Source: Watersipora subatra
Lineage: Eukaryota > Bryozoa > Gymnolaemata > Cheilostomatida > Watersiporidae
Direction of reading: 5' to 3'
NCBI RefSeq assembly: GCF_963576615.1
Contig: NC_088711.1
Span: 13,377,869-13,441,868 of the forward strand
Length of the DNA: 64,000 nucleotides
The position numbers and the translations under genes were made by a program. The notes below the pieces were generated by a model. It saw only the letters and a list, made by a program, of their open reading frames with translations, searched no databases and was not told where the DNA came from. Shown here piece by piece: positions 1 through 12,965 of this stretch; positions within the stretch are counted from its first letter, which is position 1, and every line of letters begins with the position of its first letter.

Positions 1-1106
1 CCAATATTATTAATATAGTAATACAGTAATAATAGAAAACCAATACACAATTTTGTTTACATTTTAAAACGTCATAGCTAACAATATCAAGAACTTGTGA
101 TATTTATATAGATTTTTAGAAAATCTATTTAACAAAACTATTTAGAAAAAATAATAACAGTAACATATTGCCCATCATCGATGTTGTTAGTGCGACTATA
201 ACACTTCAATAGTCATCCAAACTTATAATTAAATATTGTAATAATCTCATAAGAATCGTTAGAAAAAAATATCATCGTCATTTCCTTTACTTTCACTGCT
301 TTGGACATCAGTTAGAATACCAAAGTACTCAAAAGTTTCCAAAATGTCAGTTACTTTGAAATCGGCAAAAAAGAAACGATTTCTGTACTTCTACGTTAAT
401 TCCAGAAACCTTCGGCAATTCACCAATGCTATAGACTGGTGAAATGTGCACGTTATTCTTTCGTGAAATGCGCACGACTTAATGGTTCTATTCTCTGTCG
501 CTCGGCGGTTCGTTTGCCGGTCTTAATTTTGATAAAACCAAGGCTTGGCAAGTTTTAATAACGATTTTCGGCCAAATTAATCTGTCTATTTGTGTATAAT
601 CCGATCAGATGGGTAAGGTTTAAGAATACGTCGACAATTTTCAAAGACTTGGTAACATATTCAAATATGTTTTATGTGTTTTGTATCGTTATTATACTGA
701 AACGACTCTACACAAAAATGGTTAAATTTGTTGATGAGATTTCAGTACAAGGGTTTGCGACGTTGTCGATGAATAATTTTTGTGAGTTGTGTGCACATGC
801 ATTTATCATAAAACTCTCAAACATTCGCTCCGCTCGTTTGGTCGTGGGATAAAATCTTATATAATATGGAATGTATTATTTATCAAGTATCACGTTAGAT
901 ACTTAAAGATTATTAAAAATGAGAATTTATATCTGAAGCATAAGACATTCGAAGGTGCAGCATAAAGGATGATGGGGACAGTCAATGCTTTAGTGATGGA
1001 GTGTTGGTGAGAGTAAAATGGCAAATAAAAGATTAACCCTTGCTATTACAGCTCACAAGCATTGCGTAACTAATCTAACTGACACAGTAATAAGAGAGCT
1101 ATGGCA
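1..1106. other. Non-coding stretch, no gene recognised
   Basis: AT-rich sequence with only short open frames lacking recognisable domains or convincing splice sites. An 86-codon open frame at 592-852 has no motif I recognise and is not called. The 36-bp repeat array begins at its right end. Confidence 0.5.
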
Positions 1107-1442
1107 ATACACAGCCTATGGTCCTAATAAGATAGCTTTTCAACACACAGCCTGTGGTTCTAAGAAAATAGCTTTTCAACACACAGCTGGTGGTCCTAAT
1201 AAAATAGCTTTTCAATACACAGCCTCTGGTCCTAACAAGATAATTTTTCGATACACACTCTGTTGTCCTAACAAGATGGCTTTTCAACACACAGCCTGTG
1301 GTCCTAATAAGATAACTTTTCAATACACACTCTGTGGTCCTAACAAGATAGCCCTTCAATACACAGCCTGTGGTCCTAATAAGATAGCTTTTTCAATACA
1401 CAACTGATGGTCCTAATAATATAGCTTTTCAATACACAGCCT
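1107..1442. repeat. 36-bp mini-satellite, about 9 units
   Basis: Tandem units of about 36 bp with core ACACAGCCTGTGGTCCTAA followed by a stretch ending in AGATAGCTTTTCAA. Units differ by a few substitutions. Because 36 is a multiple of three, open frames run through both strands; these are by-products of the repeat. Confidence 0.9.
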
Positions 1443-4400
1443 AGTTAGTTACAGTAGGAGACGGATAGGAGGTTTATCGAGTGTCTATTTTCAACAAAAC
1501 CAAACAGCAGTGAGAGAGTAAAAAGAATAAACTAACAAACATTTTTAAACAGTATTCGTGCATAAAAGTTTTCTTTGATTATAGGAACGACTATTTTCTA
1601 TTTAATTCCAAAAAATATGAGTCATTAACTGAGTTTCTCAAAAAGGCAGCTTTATAACATGACGAATACTACTCTGATCACAGTATAACAATCCTGCCAT
1701 CGATATTCTAACAACCCAATTTACTGACAACAGCGGCGCTTTCTTTTTCTGAGTTTAATTTAATTGTATATCATCAGACATATTTGCTGCACTCGTGTTC
1801 ATATAGCAATCAAACACTAAAAGAAACAAAATGTGTTTTCTAGTAGTAAGCGTAAGTACATCGTGTTGCAAGGGATGGTTAGAGCACACAATGTTTATGG
1901 AATCGCATAGCTTTATAAGAGGGAATATGCGATGCTCATGTACCTCATGTTGTAAAACATGCAGGAAGCTACCTACATACTAAACCAGATCAAATTCAAA
2001 AGAAGGCTGACCCTTTGAATTCAGACTCATTCTGAGCTATCAAAGCTGCAACGCTGTATCTACATTTGTGGCTCTAAAGAGAAGACAACACCCCAAATGC
2101 TCTGTGATAGCAGCATTAGGCATAATAAGTAATTTAACACTAAACTACGACACAAAGATTTGTCTACACAAGCTATCTGGTTTAAGTTACATAGACTATC
2201 TGGTCTAAGCTGTAAAAGCTATCTGGTATGCATACAGTTTTTCTTGCATTTGTTTTCTAATCTGAGCTTCAAACTATCTGGCTTGCTGCATAAGCTATCT
2301 GGTCTTACCTGCATATGCTACGTGACTTTACCTGCGTATGTCTCTTACCTGTCTTCCTGATTACAGTCTGCAGACAAAGGCATGCTAATGCCACGGCAGG
2401 TACTCTTGTGACACTTGGAATGGCAGGATATGAAAGCAAATATGTGTCACTTCTGCACGATGCATAACTCATATACGGGGCCTAGTTGCTATCACCTGTC
2501 TTGTCTAATCTAGTGTGGAGACTGTCTGTTCACACAGACCAAATGGATAGCAATCTGTTAGCTCCTCCAATCAGATAAAAATAGCTGATGATATAGCCAT
2601 GTTTGTTTTGCTACTTGTGGACCGACCAATTGTATCAGTTTACAATTACAGACATACGGACTATAGTTTCCAATTTTGTAACAGAGGTCTATAGTAAAAT
2701 TAACAGTCAAACTTTATATAATATTACCTTTGAAAGAAATATATTTGTTGTGAAGATACTACAATGTGAGATATAGCCATAAGGCCTAGTAGAGATAGGA
2801 CAGTAATACAAGCAGAACATACTATTTGTTCAGATCCACGAAGCTGCTCAAAGCTGAGGCTAAGCTAATGACAGTTTATGCCAGATGCACCATGTTGTCG
2901 TACTCACTTGTATCTAGAATTATAGCCCTATGAGAGCAGGCTAATAGTCAGCATGAGCCAGGGAAATCATAAATGTATGGTATGACCTCAACTTTTATTG
3001 GTGAATTTACAAACAAGAATAAACAAGAATACAAGCCACCAACTACAGTGACATCATCGCTCCTTGGAATAATTTACTTAGTTTCACCTAAAAACCTGTG
3101 TTCAGGTGGCCATATACAATAGTTGATTTGTTAGAGGGAGCAATACAAGGTCGGATGCGGCCTTTTCGGTTATCGAGCCTGAACCCTTGCGTATGGCGGC
3201 AATAAACAAAGACCCACATTGATGATAAATATCAATAGAACACATCTTACATTTAGTCTCCAAGTGTGAAGAGTCGATATGTACCATATCCATAAACCGC
3301 TTACATTAGCAAAAGTTTAATAAAGGTATATAACTAATAAAACTGCCGAACTGTTTCTTTTTATTGCTGTTGTATAATCTTAGGTGTGAACTTACATGAA
3401 AAAAGAAATAATAAATTTTCAAAGGTGGCTGCTGGATATAGTTCACCTCAAAGCGATTTGAACTCCATAGTCTGGCACTGCTCATATAGCAGTCACTGCT
3501 CATATAGCAGTCACTGCTAGCGACCCCTAACAATTGAAAGGCACTGTATGAATTCATAGGCTGTTCAGAAAAACGTCTCACCTTTCTAGAAATATCATTG
3601 GCTCAAGTTAGTAAGTTAGTAAGTCATAACTATACGCTTTGTAGGCCTTACAACAGCAGGTTTATAACAGCTGGTTTATAACAGTAGGTTTGAGAACTTG
3701 GACAATGCATTAAAAAGACAATTGTTTTAATACAAAAGCTGTCAATAACAGCCCACACCAGCCATGTCAAAATGTGGTATGCGCTCACGTTGCCTTAACT
3801 TTACTGTTCTGCTATTGACTGCAAACTACCAATGCACCGGAGAAACTGCTAGCAGCAGAACACCGACAGCGCTGATTACATAGTAATTAGAGCCGAGCAC
3901 GCTGGATCATGAGAGAAACGGTCTAAGACGATAAGCTAGCCTCAACCAACCTGCTTGTGAAGTAAGTAGCTAATTTATCTCAAACCACCAGCCATGTTAA
4001 CAGCGCCATGCGTTTAGAGACCTTAACCCTACATAATGATGTAATGCATTCACAACACATCTCATTACATATGTGCCACGGGCAATATACGCCTTTGGTT
4101 TGCAACATTGCGTCTCAGCTTATATATTCTATTGACATTTTTTAGCATAATTTCTCGGTGCTAATCGCGGAGCATCATTAACTGTGCCGTTAGAATAACA
4201 CTATTATGAGCTAGTTAAAGCAGTATTACTGTAGCAGTCACACTGCTGGGCTCATATCTATATCAGGCGCTCCTCAAGTCATCTCGAGTAAGTTGTGCTA
4301 CAGGTTTGACTCCATCGATATACCTTTTGCAATTATAACATGAAGGAGATCATCGGCAACAAATTCTTCTAGAACTTTCCATACTAAAAACTCGTTATAT

Positions 4401-4864
4401 TTGTTATTCAATTTTACAGTGTTATTTGCATTCATATTTTATAGCTTTTAGAGGTGCAGGAGTCTTTGGTTAAATATTGTGCTGCCAAAATTTTTTTCTC
4501 TTAGAATTATTTCAAAGTATATCAAGCCTTCTCTTCTGTGGTATTTTTGGGATAATAATGAAATTAAAATGTTTTTGTTGAAAAGAAGTAGAGATAAGTA
4601 GATAATTAATAACTAATGCAAAGACTCTTACTTAAAACTACACAAGTTCGCATACTTTTGCTTCTTGATAAAAATAAGCCATTTTAAGTGTGCTTCATGG
4701 GACGACAAAAACTGCTTAATAAATTCATAAGTTAGTGAAATGCAATAGCTGAGAGCAAATACTTCAATTGTAGTAAGATGTGCACAGCTGCCCATTTACA
4801 TAGCACATCTTCAGCTCAGCTCTCAGCGTACCTGCCTTCGGAGATAAAACGGCGCCACCTGGCC
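1443..4864. other. Non-coding stretch upstream of the first gene
   Basis: No gene supported. There are short degenerate direct repeats around 2160-2320 (variants of AGCTATCTGGT) and 3650-3695 (variants of GGTTTATAACAG), and a doubled CACTGCTCATATAGCAGT at 3475-3515. The promoter and any 5' UTR exon of the following gene should lie in the right part but I cannot place them. Confidence 0.5.
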
Positions 4865-7800
4865 ATGTCAGTACCATCCAACGAAGCGCCTGTAGCGACA
4901 ACTACCTTTTGGAAACTGCGGATGCAAAGAACAGCAATAGCTAAAAAATGGCAGGACTTTAGTGAGCGCTTTCTCACCTGGAAAGTGCTCAGTATGGTCG
5001 CTTTGCTCGTTAACCTAAACTCTGCAGTCTGTATGTTTCTGGCTTATGAGAGGGGAGAATGGGAGGTAGGTACTCGTGCCTTTATGATTGTAACTAGAAC
5101 CTGCGCTAGTATAATACACAAACTAGTTGCTGGTTCTTACTAAACCTCCCAGACAGACTAGTTCGAAATGTGATACTTTAAATATATTAATTAGGAATTT
5201 AATTAAAACTATAAAAATAAAAACAGAAATAAAGTAAAGATCAAAGGTTTTCTTATCTCTTGCATGTATTTATGTCTAGTAGATGTTTATCCTCTGGCTG
5301 CTCTAAACTCATGAGAAGCATTTTTTTAAAACTTTTTAGTTTTCATAGCCTAGTCTACTGCTAGTCATAGCCTAGTCTACTGCTAGTCATAGCCTAGTCT
5401 ACTGCTAGTCATAGCCTAGTCTACTGCTAGTCATAGCCTAGTCTACTGCTAGTCATAGCCTAGTCTACTGCTAGTCATAGCCTAGTCTACTGCTAGTCAT
5501 AGCCTAGTCTACTGCTAGCTCATTCTATGAACTTTATTAGCAAAGGGCACCACTCATTCTATTTACAACCATTTATTGTGTCTCACATAGATTCCCAACC
5601 AAAATGGAAGCCCTAATGAGTTATACAAATATCTTTTACCAAAAAACGTGTGAATCTGATTTGATACCTAACAATAGTCTAATGATGAGCATATTTTTTG
5701 TTTCGTCATTTTTATTTTGTAAATTGTTGACATGTTTCTTTAGGGTAAAGTTCAGCTAGTATTAGCTCTTTATTGAAGCGTATAGAAGCTTTACCATAAG
5801 CACTACATCTAAAATAACATAATTTAATGCACCTAAAATTAATTTGTATAAGTGGTTAGAAGTCTTTTTCATTTTGTCTATAGACATAACTAGATATTAT
5901 GAGTTCGGTTAACAAGAGTGACTCATTGCAGGAGGGTGTCTGCACCGAGTCCCTCTCCTTCCTTGCTATGCCAGATGTTTCACAAGCCATTAAACAATAT
6001 GCAATTCGGTCAGACCCATTCAAATAACTTTAACACAAATCATTTAGAGAAATGTCATGCTAATCTACATATATACATATATATCTACGTATATATCTCA
6101 GTGTTCGTCGTTTTTGTCTTTTTGTTAAACCTTTTGTCCAGTCATAGCAAATAAAATCTAGCTATGAAAAATCCGCACACACTCGATTTGATCTCAGAGC
6201 CTCTAGATCCAAGCGGCGAACTGAACTATAAAGCTACACAGGTTACAATGGATTCATTGAGCAAACAGTCATTACATTGGTTAAGATACTCACGCTTAAC
6301 GCCCTTGCTTAGGGTTAATAACTAGCACTATTAACTGTTACACGTAATGATTGTTAAGCTGGGTCAAAACGCAGGTATTGTTTTAGTGAAGATTTTAGTA
6401 AAGATCAAGAGATCAAGCTTTCAAGAGAAGTTAGTCAAATTCATTACATAATCATTTTATTACTCGTGCAACGTCTGGAATTTAGCTAATAAGTGAATGA
6501 AACTGTACGCTTTCCCTTTGATGAACTACCAAAGTTGAGCCGTTTGATCCCATATAAATGACAGTTAATACTTGTGCTATTCAATTCATAAACTACTAAA
6601 AAACACAATTAAAGTCTTTTTTACAAAATAGCATATTATGTATCCTTTGTTTTATTGTTGAAGAGTGAGACGAATAAATCAGGTTACCCCATCTGACCTC
6701 CGCATAACCTTGTTTACCGGTATATTGCAAGATAGTCACTTACGATGAGACAGCGGTTGACTCGGACATTCCTGTGTCTACATCTGCGGGTACAGACCAT
6801 TTTATCCTCTCCTTCAACCAGTCTGCCTATAGTACAGATGCCGATATGGATACTGAAGATGGAATAGTTCAACTTGCCATCTCGCGAACCATCGTCAATG
6901 GAATATTCAAGCGCTGTGATACAATTAACAGTAAGCTTGGTAAAGTTGGTCAATTTTGCAGATGAAATATATAATAAAATTTTTTTCATCCGCTTTTTGT
7001 GTTTTTGTTAAATTTTCATAACTAGTAGCTTGTGAAATTCAGATTGTAATGCTAGGCTGTTGATTTACTTTATTAGTTTGCCATTAAAAATATGCATGCA
7101 TGTAATCTTTGTGAAAAATAATTNNNNNNNNNNNNNNNNNNNNNNNNNNNNNNNNNNNNNNNNNNNNNNNNNNNNNNNNNNNNNNNNNNNNNNNNNNNNN
7201 NNNNNNNNNNNNNNNNNNNNNNNNNNNNNNNNNNNNNNNNNNNNNNNNNNNNNNNNNNNNNNNNNNNNNNNNNNNNNNNNNNNNNNNNNNNNNNNNNNNN
7301 NNNNNNNNNNNNNNNNNNNNNNNCTCTCTCTTTCGCCCTCTCTCTATTTCGCCCTCTCTCTCTTTCGCCCTCTCTCTTTCTCTTTTTCGCCCTCTCTCTT
7401 TCGCCCTCTCTTTCTTTCGCCCTCTCTCTCTCTTTCGCCCTCTCTCTCTCTTTCGCCCTCTCTCTCTCTTTCGCCCTCTCTCTCTCTTTCGCCCTCTCTC
7501 TCTTTCGCCCTCTCTCTCTTTCGCCCTCTCTCTCTTTCGCCCTCTCTCTCTTTCGCCCTCTCTCTCTTTCGTCCTCTCTCTCTTTCGCCCTCTCTCTCTT
7601 TCGCCCTCTCTCTTTCTCTTTTTCGCCCTCTCTCTTTCGCCCTCTCTCTCTTTCGCCCTCTCTCTCTCTTTCGCCCTCTTTCTCTCTCTCTTTCGCCCTC
7701 TCTCTCTCTCTTTCGCCCTCTCTCTCTTTCGCTTTCTCTCTCTCTTTCGCCCTCTCTCTCTCTTTCACCCTCTCTCTCTCTTTCGCCCTCTCTTTCTCTC

Positions 7801-10800
7801 TTTCGCCCTCTCTCTCTCTCTTTCGCCCTCTCTCTCTTTCCCCCTCTCTCTCTCTCTTTCGCCCTCTCTCTCTTTCGCCCTCTCTTTCTCTCTTTCGCCC
7901 TCTCTCTCTCTTTCGCCCTCTCTCTCTCTTTCGCCCTCTCTCTCTTTCGCCCTCTCTCTCTTTCGCCCTCTCTCTCTTTCGCCCTCTCTCTTTCTCTTTT
8001 TCGCCCTCTCTCTTTCGCCCTCTCTCTCTTTCGCCCTCTCTCTCTCTTTCCCCCTCTCTCTCTCTCTTTCGCCCTCTCTCTCTTTCGCCCTCTCTCTCTT
8101 TCACCCTCTCTCTCTCTTTCGCCCTCTCTTTCTCTCTTTCGCCCTCTCTCTCTCTTTCGCCCTCTCTCTCTCTTTCGCCCTCTCTCTCTCTTTCGCCCTC
8201 TCTCTCTTTCGCCCTCTCTCTCTTTCGCCCTCTCTCTCTTTCGCCCTCTCTCTCTTTCGCCCTCTCTCTCTTTCGCCCTCTCTCTCTCTTTCACCCTCTC
8301 TCTCTCTTTCGCCCTCTCTTTCTCTCTTTCGCCCTCTCTCTCTCTTTCGCCCTCTCTCTCTCTTTCGCCCTCTCTCTCTCTTTCGCCCTCTCTCTCTTTC
8401 GCCCTCTCTCTCTTTCGCCCTCTCTCTCTTTCGCCCTCTCTCTCTTTCGCCCTCTCTCTCTTTCGCCCTCTCTCTCTTTCGCCCTCTCTCTTTCTCTTTT
8501 TCGCCCTCTCTCTTTCGCCCTCTCTCTCTTTCGCCCTCTCTCTCTCTCTTTCGCCCTCTCTCTCTCTTTCGCCCTCTCTCTCTTTCGCTTTCTCTCTCTC
8601 TCTTTCGCCCTCTCTCTCTCTTTCACCCTCTTTCTCTCTTTCGCCCTCTCTTTCTCTCTTTCGCCCTCTCTCTCTCTTTCGCCCTCTCTCTCTTTCCCCC
8701 TCTCTCTCTCTCTTTCGCCCTCTCTCTCTTTCGCCCTCTCTCTCTCTTTCGCCCTCTCTCTCTCTTTCACCCTCTCTCTCTCTTTCGCCCTCTCTCTCTT
8801 TCGCCCTCTCTCTCTTTCGCCCTCTCTCTCTCTCTTTCGCCCTCTCTCTCTTTCGCCCTCTCTCGCTCTCTCTTTCGCCCTCTCCCCATCTTCCTCATGA
8901 GCGCTGTGTAGTTTGACACCACCCTTAACATGAGTAGATATCTCAGTCTAAATTTTACAGGTTACTATTTAACTTTTTCTTCTAACATTCGTCTATTCCT
9001 ATCCCGAGTCACAACGTTTGCTTAACAGACTTAGTAACACCTTAGCACCCAGCTTCTTAAGTTGTTACTTCATCAAAAAACTATCGCCTCGTTTCTACCT
9101 AAGCTTTTTTATTAACTTCTGTATAGTACTAAACCTTTGAAATACTTAAAGCCTTTGTTTTGTAGGTGAGACCAGATCCAAACTAGAGGAAGATGGTGTG
9201 ATATGGCTGACTGAAGAATGCTTCAAATATAGCTCTACTGGTCCTAGTGAATTCATTTTGAACACACCGAAATACTTCCGTAGGTTGCACCTTCTTTAAT
9301 ACTCCAATTCTGGTTTGAAATTGTAGAGTTGTATAAAGTTAGTGTATCTGAGCCTACTTTCTTCCTCATTTCATAGCCGTATTAGTCATGAAACTACCAC
9401 GTGTTTATAAAAATAGCAAACTGTGTTTAATTCAAACTACGACAAGCGGTTCGGTTTATGTAAACTATGTTCGTTTTTACTTTCATATCTCCTGTTTTTC
9501 CATTCACAAACTTGTTTGTCTTACGTCTGTTAATGAAAAAGCAGAGATCACTTGATAGATGACACCTCAGTTTTAAACCTGCTCATGAAAGCACCTAAGG
9601 CTATTTATTGATCAACTAGGCTAATGGACCTTCAAGCGGTGACTTCTGAAGTACTTGAGAGCCCAAACACGCATCATCACTTTATCGCTGGAGTAGGTGA
9701 CGCCAACTGTATCGACCTTATGGTGCTTCGGCAGCGATTTACGGCAGCGTCATTAAGGAGTAGAATGCAATGAACTCATTCATAATGAAGAATATAGAAT
9801 GATTAGAAATTACTTTATGGAATGAAGGAATTTTGAGATTATTCAAGAAGTTAATCAATATTTATATAATATTTTATAGTCAATAGTCTCACCTCATTAC
9901 GTGGATAAAACTAGTTAGCTACCTAAGCGACAAGGTAGCATAACTCTAATATTACCAAAGATTTTATGTAGCTGTGTACCGCTGATTGAGAGCACTCTAT
10001 AAATGGCTTGCGCTAGTACAGAGGTTAGAAACTTACGGCTTAGTGTATAACATAACTTATCATTCAACTATAAGCTGGTTAGTTCTCAAGATTAGTAATG
10101 ATTTGTAAACTGGTACTTCTTAAAACATATTTCTACAGGGCACTCTATAACTCGGATGTCGCAAACCTGCTTGTTTGTGTCAGCAATATGTCTTATAACG
10201 ACACTCATCACAGGTGCCATCAGCTTGGCGTTTGGTCAGCTCTTACTCTGCATCGCGATATCAACGCTCTCTATAGCAGCAGGTATGCTTTTTTCAACTA
10301 TTCCTTTGCCATTAAACCTGTATAGTGCTTAATATAGGCTTACTATAAAATAAATAAAAATTATGAAAGAAAAAGATTAAACAGAAAAACTTTTATGCTA
10401 TCTTTTTGAGAAAAAAAAACTGAAGTTTTATTATATATATATATTATCAATCTATATAACTTTTGAAATAGTGTTTGGCAGTCATATACGTAGGCAGGTA
10501 GTGGTTGAGCTTATATTATAGACCTTAATAACTTTTATTCCTTCTTAGATGTTGCAACCTATTTTACAGGCATAAAAAAGTTTTAAAATTCATAACTGCA
10601 GAACCATAAGTATAAAATACCAAGAAAGGTTGGAAAACTATTATATAATTACATAAAAGTCTGAAAAACTCTTACCTCTCCTAAACCTCCTCCAAACGTA
10701 ATCTGCATCAGCCACAGTTTTTGCTGAGACTTTTGCAAGGAATTTATGGGAAAGCATCATAGCTTGGCATATCTTTGCTAGCTTCTATCGCTGACATAAG

Positions 10801-11913
10801 ATTTTAGTCACATGTTACAGCCTGGTTGCTGCTGACATAAAAGGTCAGGTACATGTTACAGCCTGGCTGCTGACATGAGAATTCAGGCACATGTTACAGC
10901 CTGGTTGCTGCTGACATAAGAATTCAGGCACAGGTTACACCCTGATTGCTGCTGACATAAGAATTCAGGCACATGTTACAGCCTGGTTGCTGACATGAGA
11001 ATTCAGGCACATGTTACAGCCTGGTTGCTGCTGACATAAGAATTCAGGCACAGGTTACACCCTGATTGCTGCTGACATAAGAATTCAGGCACATGTTACA
11101 GCCTGGTTGCTGACATGAGAATTCAGGCACATGTTACAGCCTGGTTGCTGCTGATATAAGGCACATGTTACAGAGTGGTTGCTTTCCAGCTCTTGAAAAA
11201 GGTTCATTAGAAAAAACCATACACCCCTTTTTTTACTCTAATCATTGTTGACAAATGACAGTAGATTTGTCTTCATAAATGTCATGTACAAGCCATTTAT
11301 AGTGAACTGTAGAAATTAAAAAACCTTTGTTCAGTAATTTAATGAAGCAGCACCATCTACTTGGTCATTGTGGCTTTTTAAAACCTTTGTATAAAAAATA
11401 CCAGTGGCATAAGTGTGCTGCAGGTAACTATTTATTAACGGAAATGAAAGCTAAACCTAATAATACAGCCCTGTATAATAGTGAGTGTAGGCAGAGATAT
11501 ACAGCTTAATAAATTTGTTTCTTTATATCCATTTTATATTCCTCTGCCAAAGGTCATGTTGTGAGACATACCTGCAGTTTTGTTTACAGACTATTCTCTT
11601 GTATGTGTTTGTAAATTTTTCTCTATTTGCAGCAATATACCAGATGTTTATTGGGGTCACGGTGCTTGTACGAATGGATAATGATTTGGATCCACTAACC
11701 CACAGCATCACAGCCACTGAAATGCTGCAAGTTGCTACAACTGCTAAAGCTGGCTTTTCTCTCTGGTTTATATGGATAGCCTGTGCCCTTTCTATACTCA
11801 CCGGGCTGCTGTGGGTAGCCGTTTACAAGAGACTCAGCAAGCATGCTAATCTCCTTGAAGCTAGCAATAACAATGGCTCTTATGCTAGATATAACTATTG
11901 CTGCTCACTTTGA
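4865..11913 (+). CDS. Four-pass membrane protein, claudin/PMP22/clarin-like (tandem copy A)
   Basis: Five coding exons: 4865-5065, 6732-6930, 9166-9279, 10139-10282 and 11633-11913; GT/AG borders; intron phases 0,1,1,1; 312 aa. Hydrophobic segments lie at about residues 39-60, 180-203, 205-231 and 260-284. The long loop between the first two carries Trp66 and two cysteines (129 and 152). This topology (TM1, large outer loop with a Cys pair, then three TMs) is that of the claudin/PMP22/clarin superfamily; no subfamily signature is clear. The paralogue 3.6 kb downstream shares exon order and similarity in every exon (WEIV after TM1; HxxTR opening exon 4; YQM opening exon 5), which supports the model. 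An in-frame ATG at 4778 would add 29 residues; I prefer 4865 because it sits closer to TM1 and has a better context (GCCATG). AATAAA at 12142-12147 is a possible poly(A) signal. Exon reading is firm; function is inference. Confidence 0.78.
5341..5519. repeat. 22-bp mini-satellite in intron 1 of copy A
   Basis: Eight near-perfect head-to-tail copies of a 22-bp unit containing CATAGCCTAGTCTACTGCT. The near absence of variation suggests recent expansion. Confidence 0.95.
6060..6245 (-). mobile_element. SINE-like dispersed repeat, copy 1
   Basis: An AT-dinucleotide run (ATATATCTACGTATATATC) leads into GTCCAGTCATAGCAAATAAAATCTAGC and a gatttgatctcagagcctc segment. The same order recurs at 56.85, 57.6 and 58.27 kb. 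On the minus strand the last segment resembles a pol III B box (GGTTCTGAGTTCAAATC in the best copy), so a tRNA-derived SINE is likely. It lies in intron 1 of copy A. Confidence 0.55.
7124..7323. other. Assembly gap (200 N)
   Basis: Exactly 200 N, a placeholder size, so the real length is unknown. It directly abuts the pyrimidine-rich array, which probably caused the assembly break. Confidence 0.99.
7324..8884. repeat. Pyrimidine-rich satellite, CTCTCTTTCGCC-type
   Basis: About 1.56 kb of tandem CTCTCTCTCTTTCGCC units with variable numbers of CT. The plus strand is almost pure pyrimidine, with a single CpG per unit. Open frames on both strands (SLSPSL-type and GRKRER-type repeats) are artefacts. 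The array lies in intron 2 of copy A and continues into the gap, so its true length is greater. Confidence 0.97.
10775..11175. repeat. Mini-satellite of 36-39-bp units with a longer period, intron 4 of copy A
   Basis: Units carry AATTCAGGCACATGTTACAGC followed by CTGGTTGCTGCTGACATAAG or the shorter CTGGTTGCTGACATGAG. A block of about three units repeats nearly unchanged (from about 10920 and again from about 11040), giving a higher-order period near 120 bp. Confidence 0.9.
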
Positions 11914-12179
11914 GCCAAGGTCACCTAGTTGAATTGACACTCGACACCCTGTGCTATGTGCTTCTGTTAAGAGTTAACTATGACTGCAAAGCTGGTTTCT
12001 CTGTCACATTAGCAACCTATTTTGATTTTCTACCGCACTTTAGAGAACTGTAGTGCTGTAATCTGTAGTATCCCCAGAATATCCAAATGTCATACCCTGG
12101 TATAATACCTATGGTAGAAAGAACACAAGTATGGATGTAAAAATAAAAGCAAATGTGCAAGTGAATCTACGTATCATAA

Positions 12180-12440
12180 TACGACTAGTGTGGCAGGTGT
12201 ATATATGTATCATAATACAATAGGTACGGCAGGTGCAGCAGGTGTATCTATGTATTATAATATGATAGGTACGCCAGGTGCAGCAGATGTATCTATGTAT
12301 TATAATATGATAGGTACGGCAGGTGCAGCAGGTGTATCTATGTGTTATAATATGATAGGTATGGCAGTAGTATCTATGTATTATAATATAGCAGGTGTGT
12401 TTATGTACTATAATACTACTAGTATGGCAAGTGTATGTAA
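12180..12440. repeat. Degenerate mini-satellite, about 36-bp units
   Basis: Repeats of GGTGCAGCAGGTGTATCTATG plus TATTATAATATGATAGGTA, about six units with length variants. Open frames on both strands follow from the repeat. Confidence 0.85.
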
Positions 12441-12804
12441 TTTCCATGTACATGTATTTTGACATCAAACCATGCTGTTACCCTTGTGTAACAATATAAA
12501 TTTTTTCCCTTTAGAAGAAGGAATCAGGATTGGCATTATCTCTCATGTGCCCTCGTTAGTATCATGTATAATTTGTAAAAGTTGAATACTTTACATATTG
12601 AACAAATGAGAGGAGCTCAGCAATTGTACTTGTTCTATTTTAAATTTACAAACTTCAGTAAATATTCAGATGAGCACTCAAATTAATTTGTTGGTTTCTC
12701 AGCTTAAATTGCTTCAAAATTAAAACATGAAAATCAAAAATCTCATTTGATTTTATTGGTAAAGCTTCGTACTACAGTTATTCAAGTTATACAATTCAAC
12801 TATC

Positions 12805-12965
12805 TTTGCTCATTTAATGTACAATTCATAAAAAGCAAAATTTGTAGGTTGCACAATTCATAGAATGTACAGCTCATAGAATGTACAATTCATGAAAAGT
12901 AGTTTTAACAATGCACCATTCATAAAATGTACAGCTCATAGAATGTACAATGCATAAAATGCATA
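12805..12965. repeat. Short degenerate repeat around TACAATTCATA
   Basis: Imperfect repeats of TGTACAATTCATAAAA and TGTACAGCTCATAGAA, roughly 15-20 bp each, in an AT-rich background. Confidence 0.6.

Noticed and set aside
592-852. 86-codon frame near the window start
   Set aside because: No domain, no splice support, composition like the surrounding non-coding DNA.
4778-4864. Upstream ATG as start of membrane protein copy A
   Set aside because: In frame and possible, but the paralogue has a very short N-terminus and the ATG at 4865 has the better context; kept only as an alternative.
7060-8916. 618-codon SLSPSL-type frame and the Arg/Glu-rich frames on the other strand
   Set aside because: Artefacts of the CT-rich satellite, and the first also spans the assembly gap.
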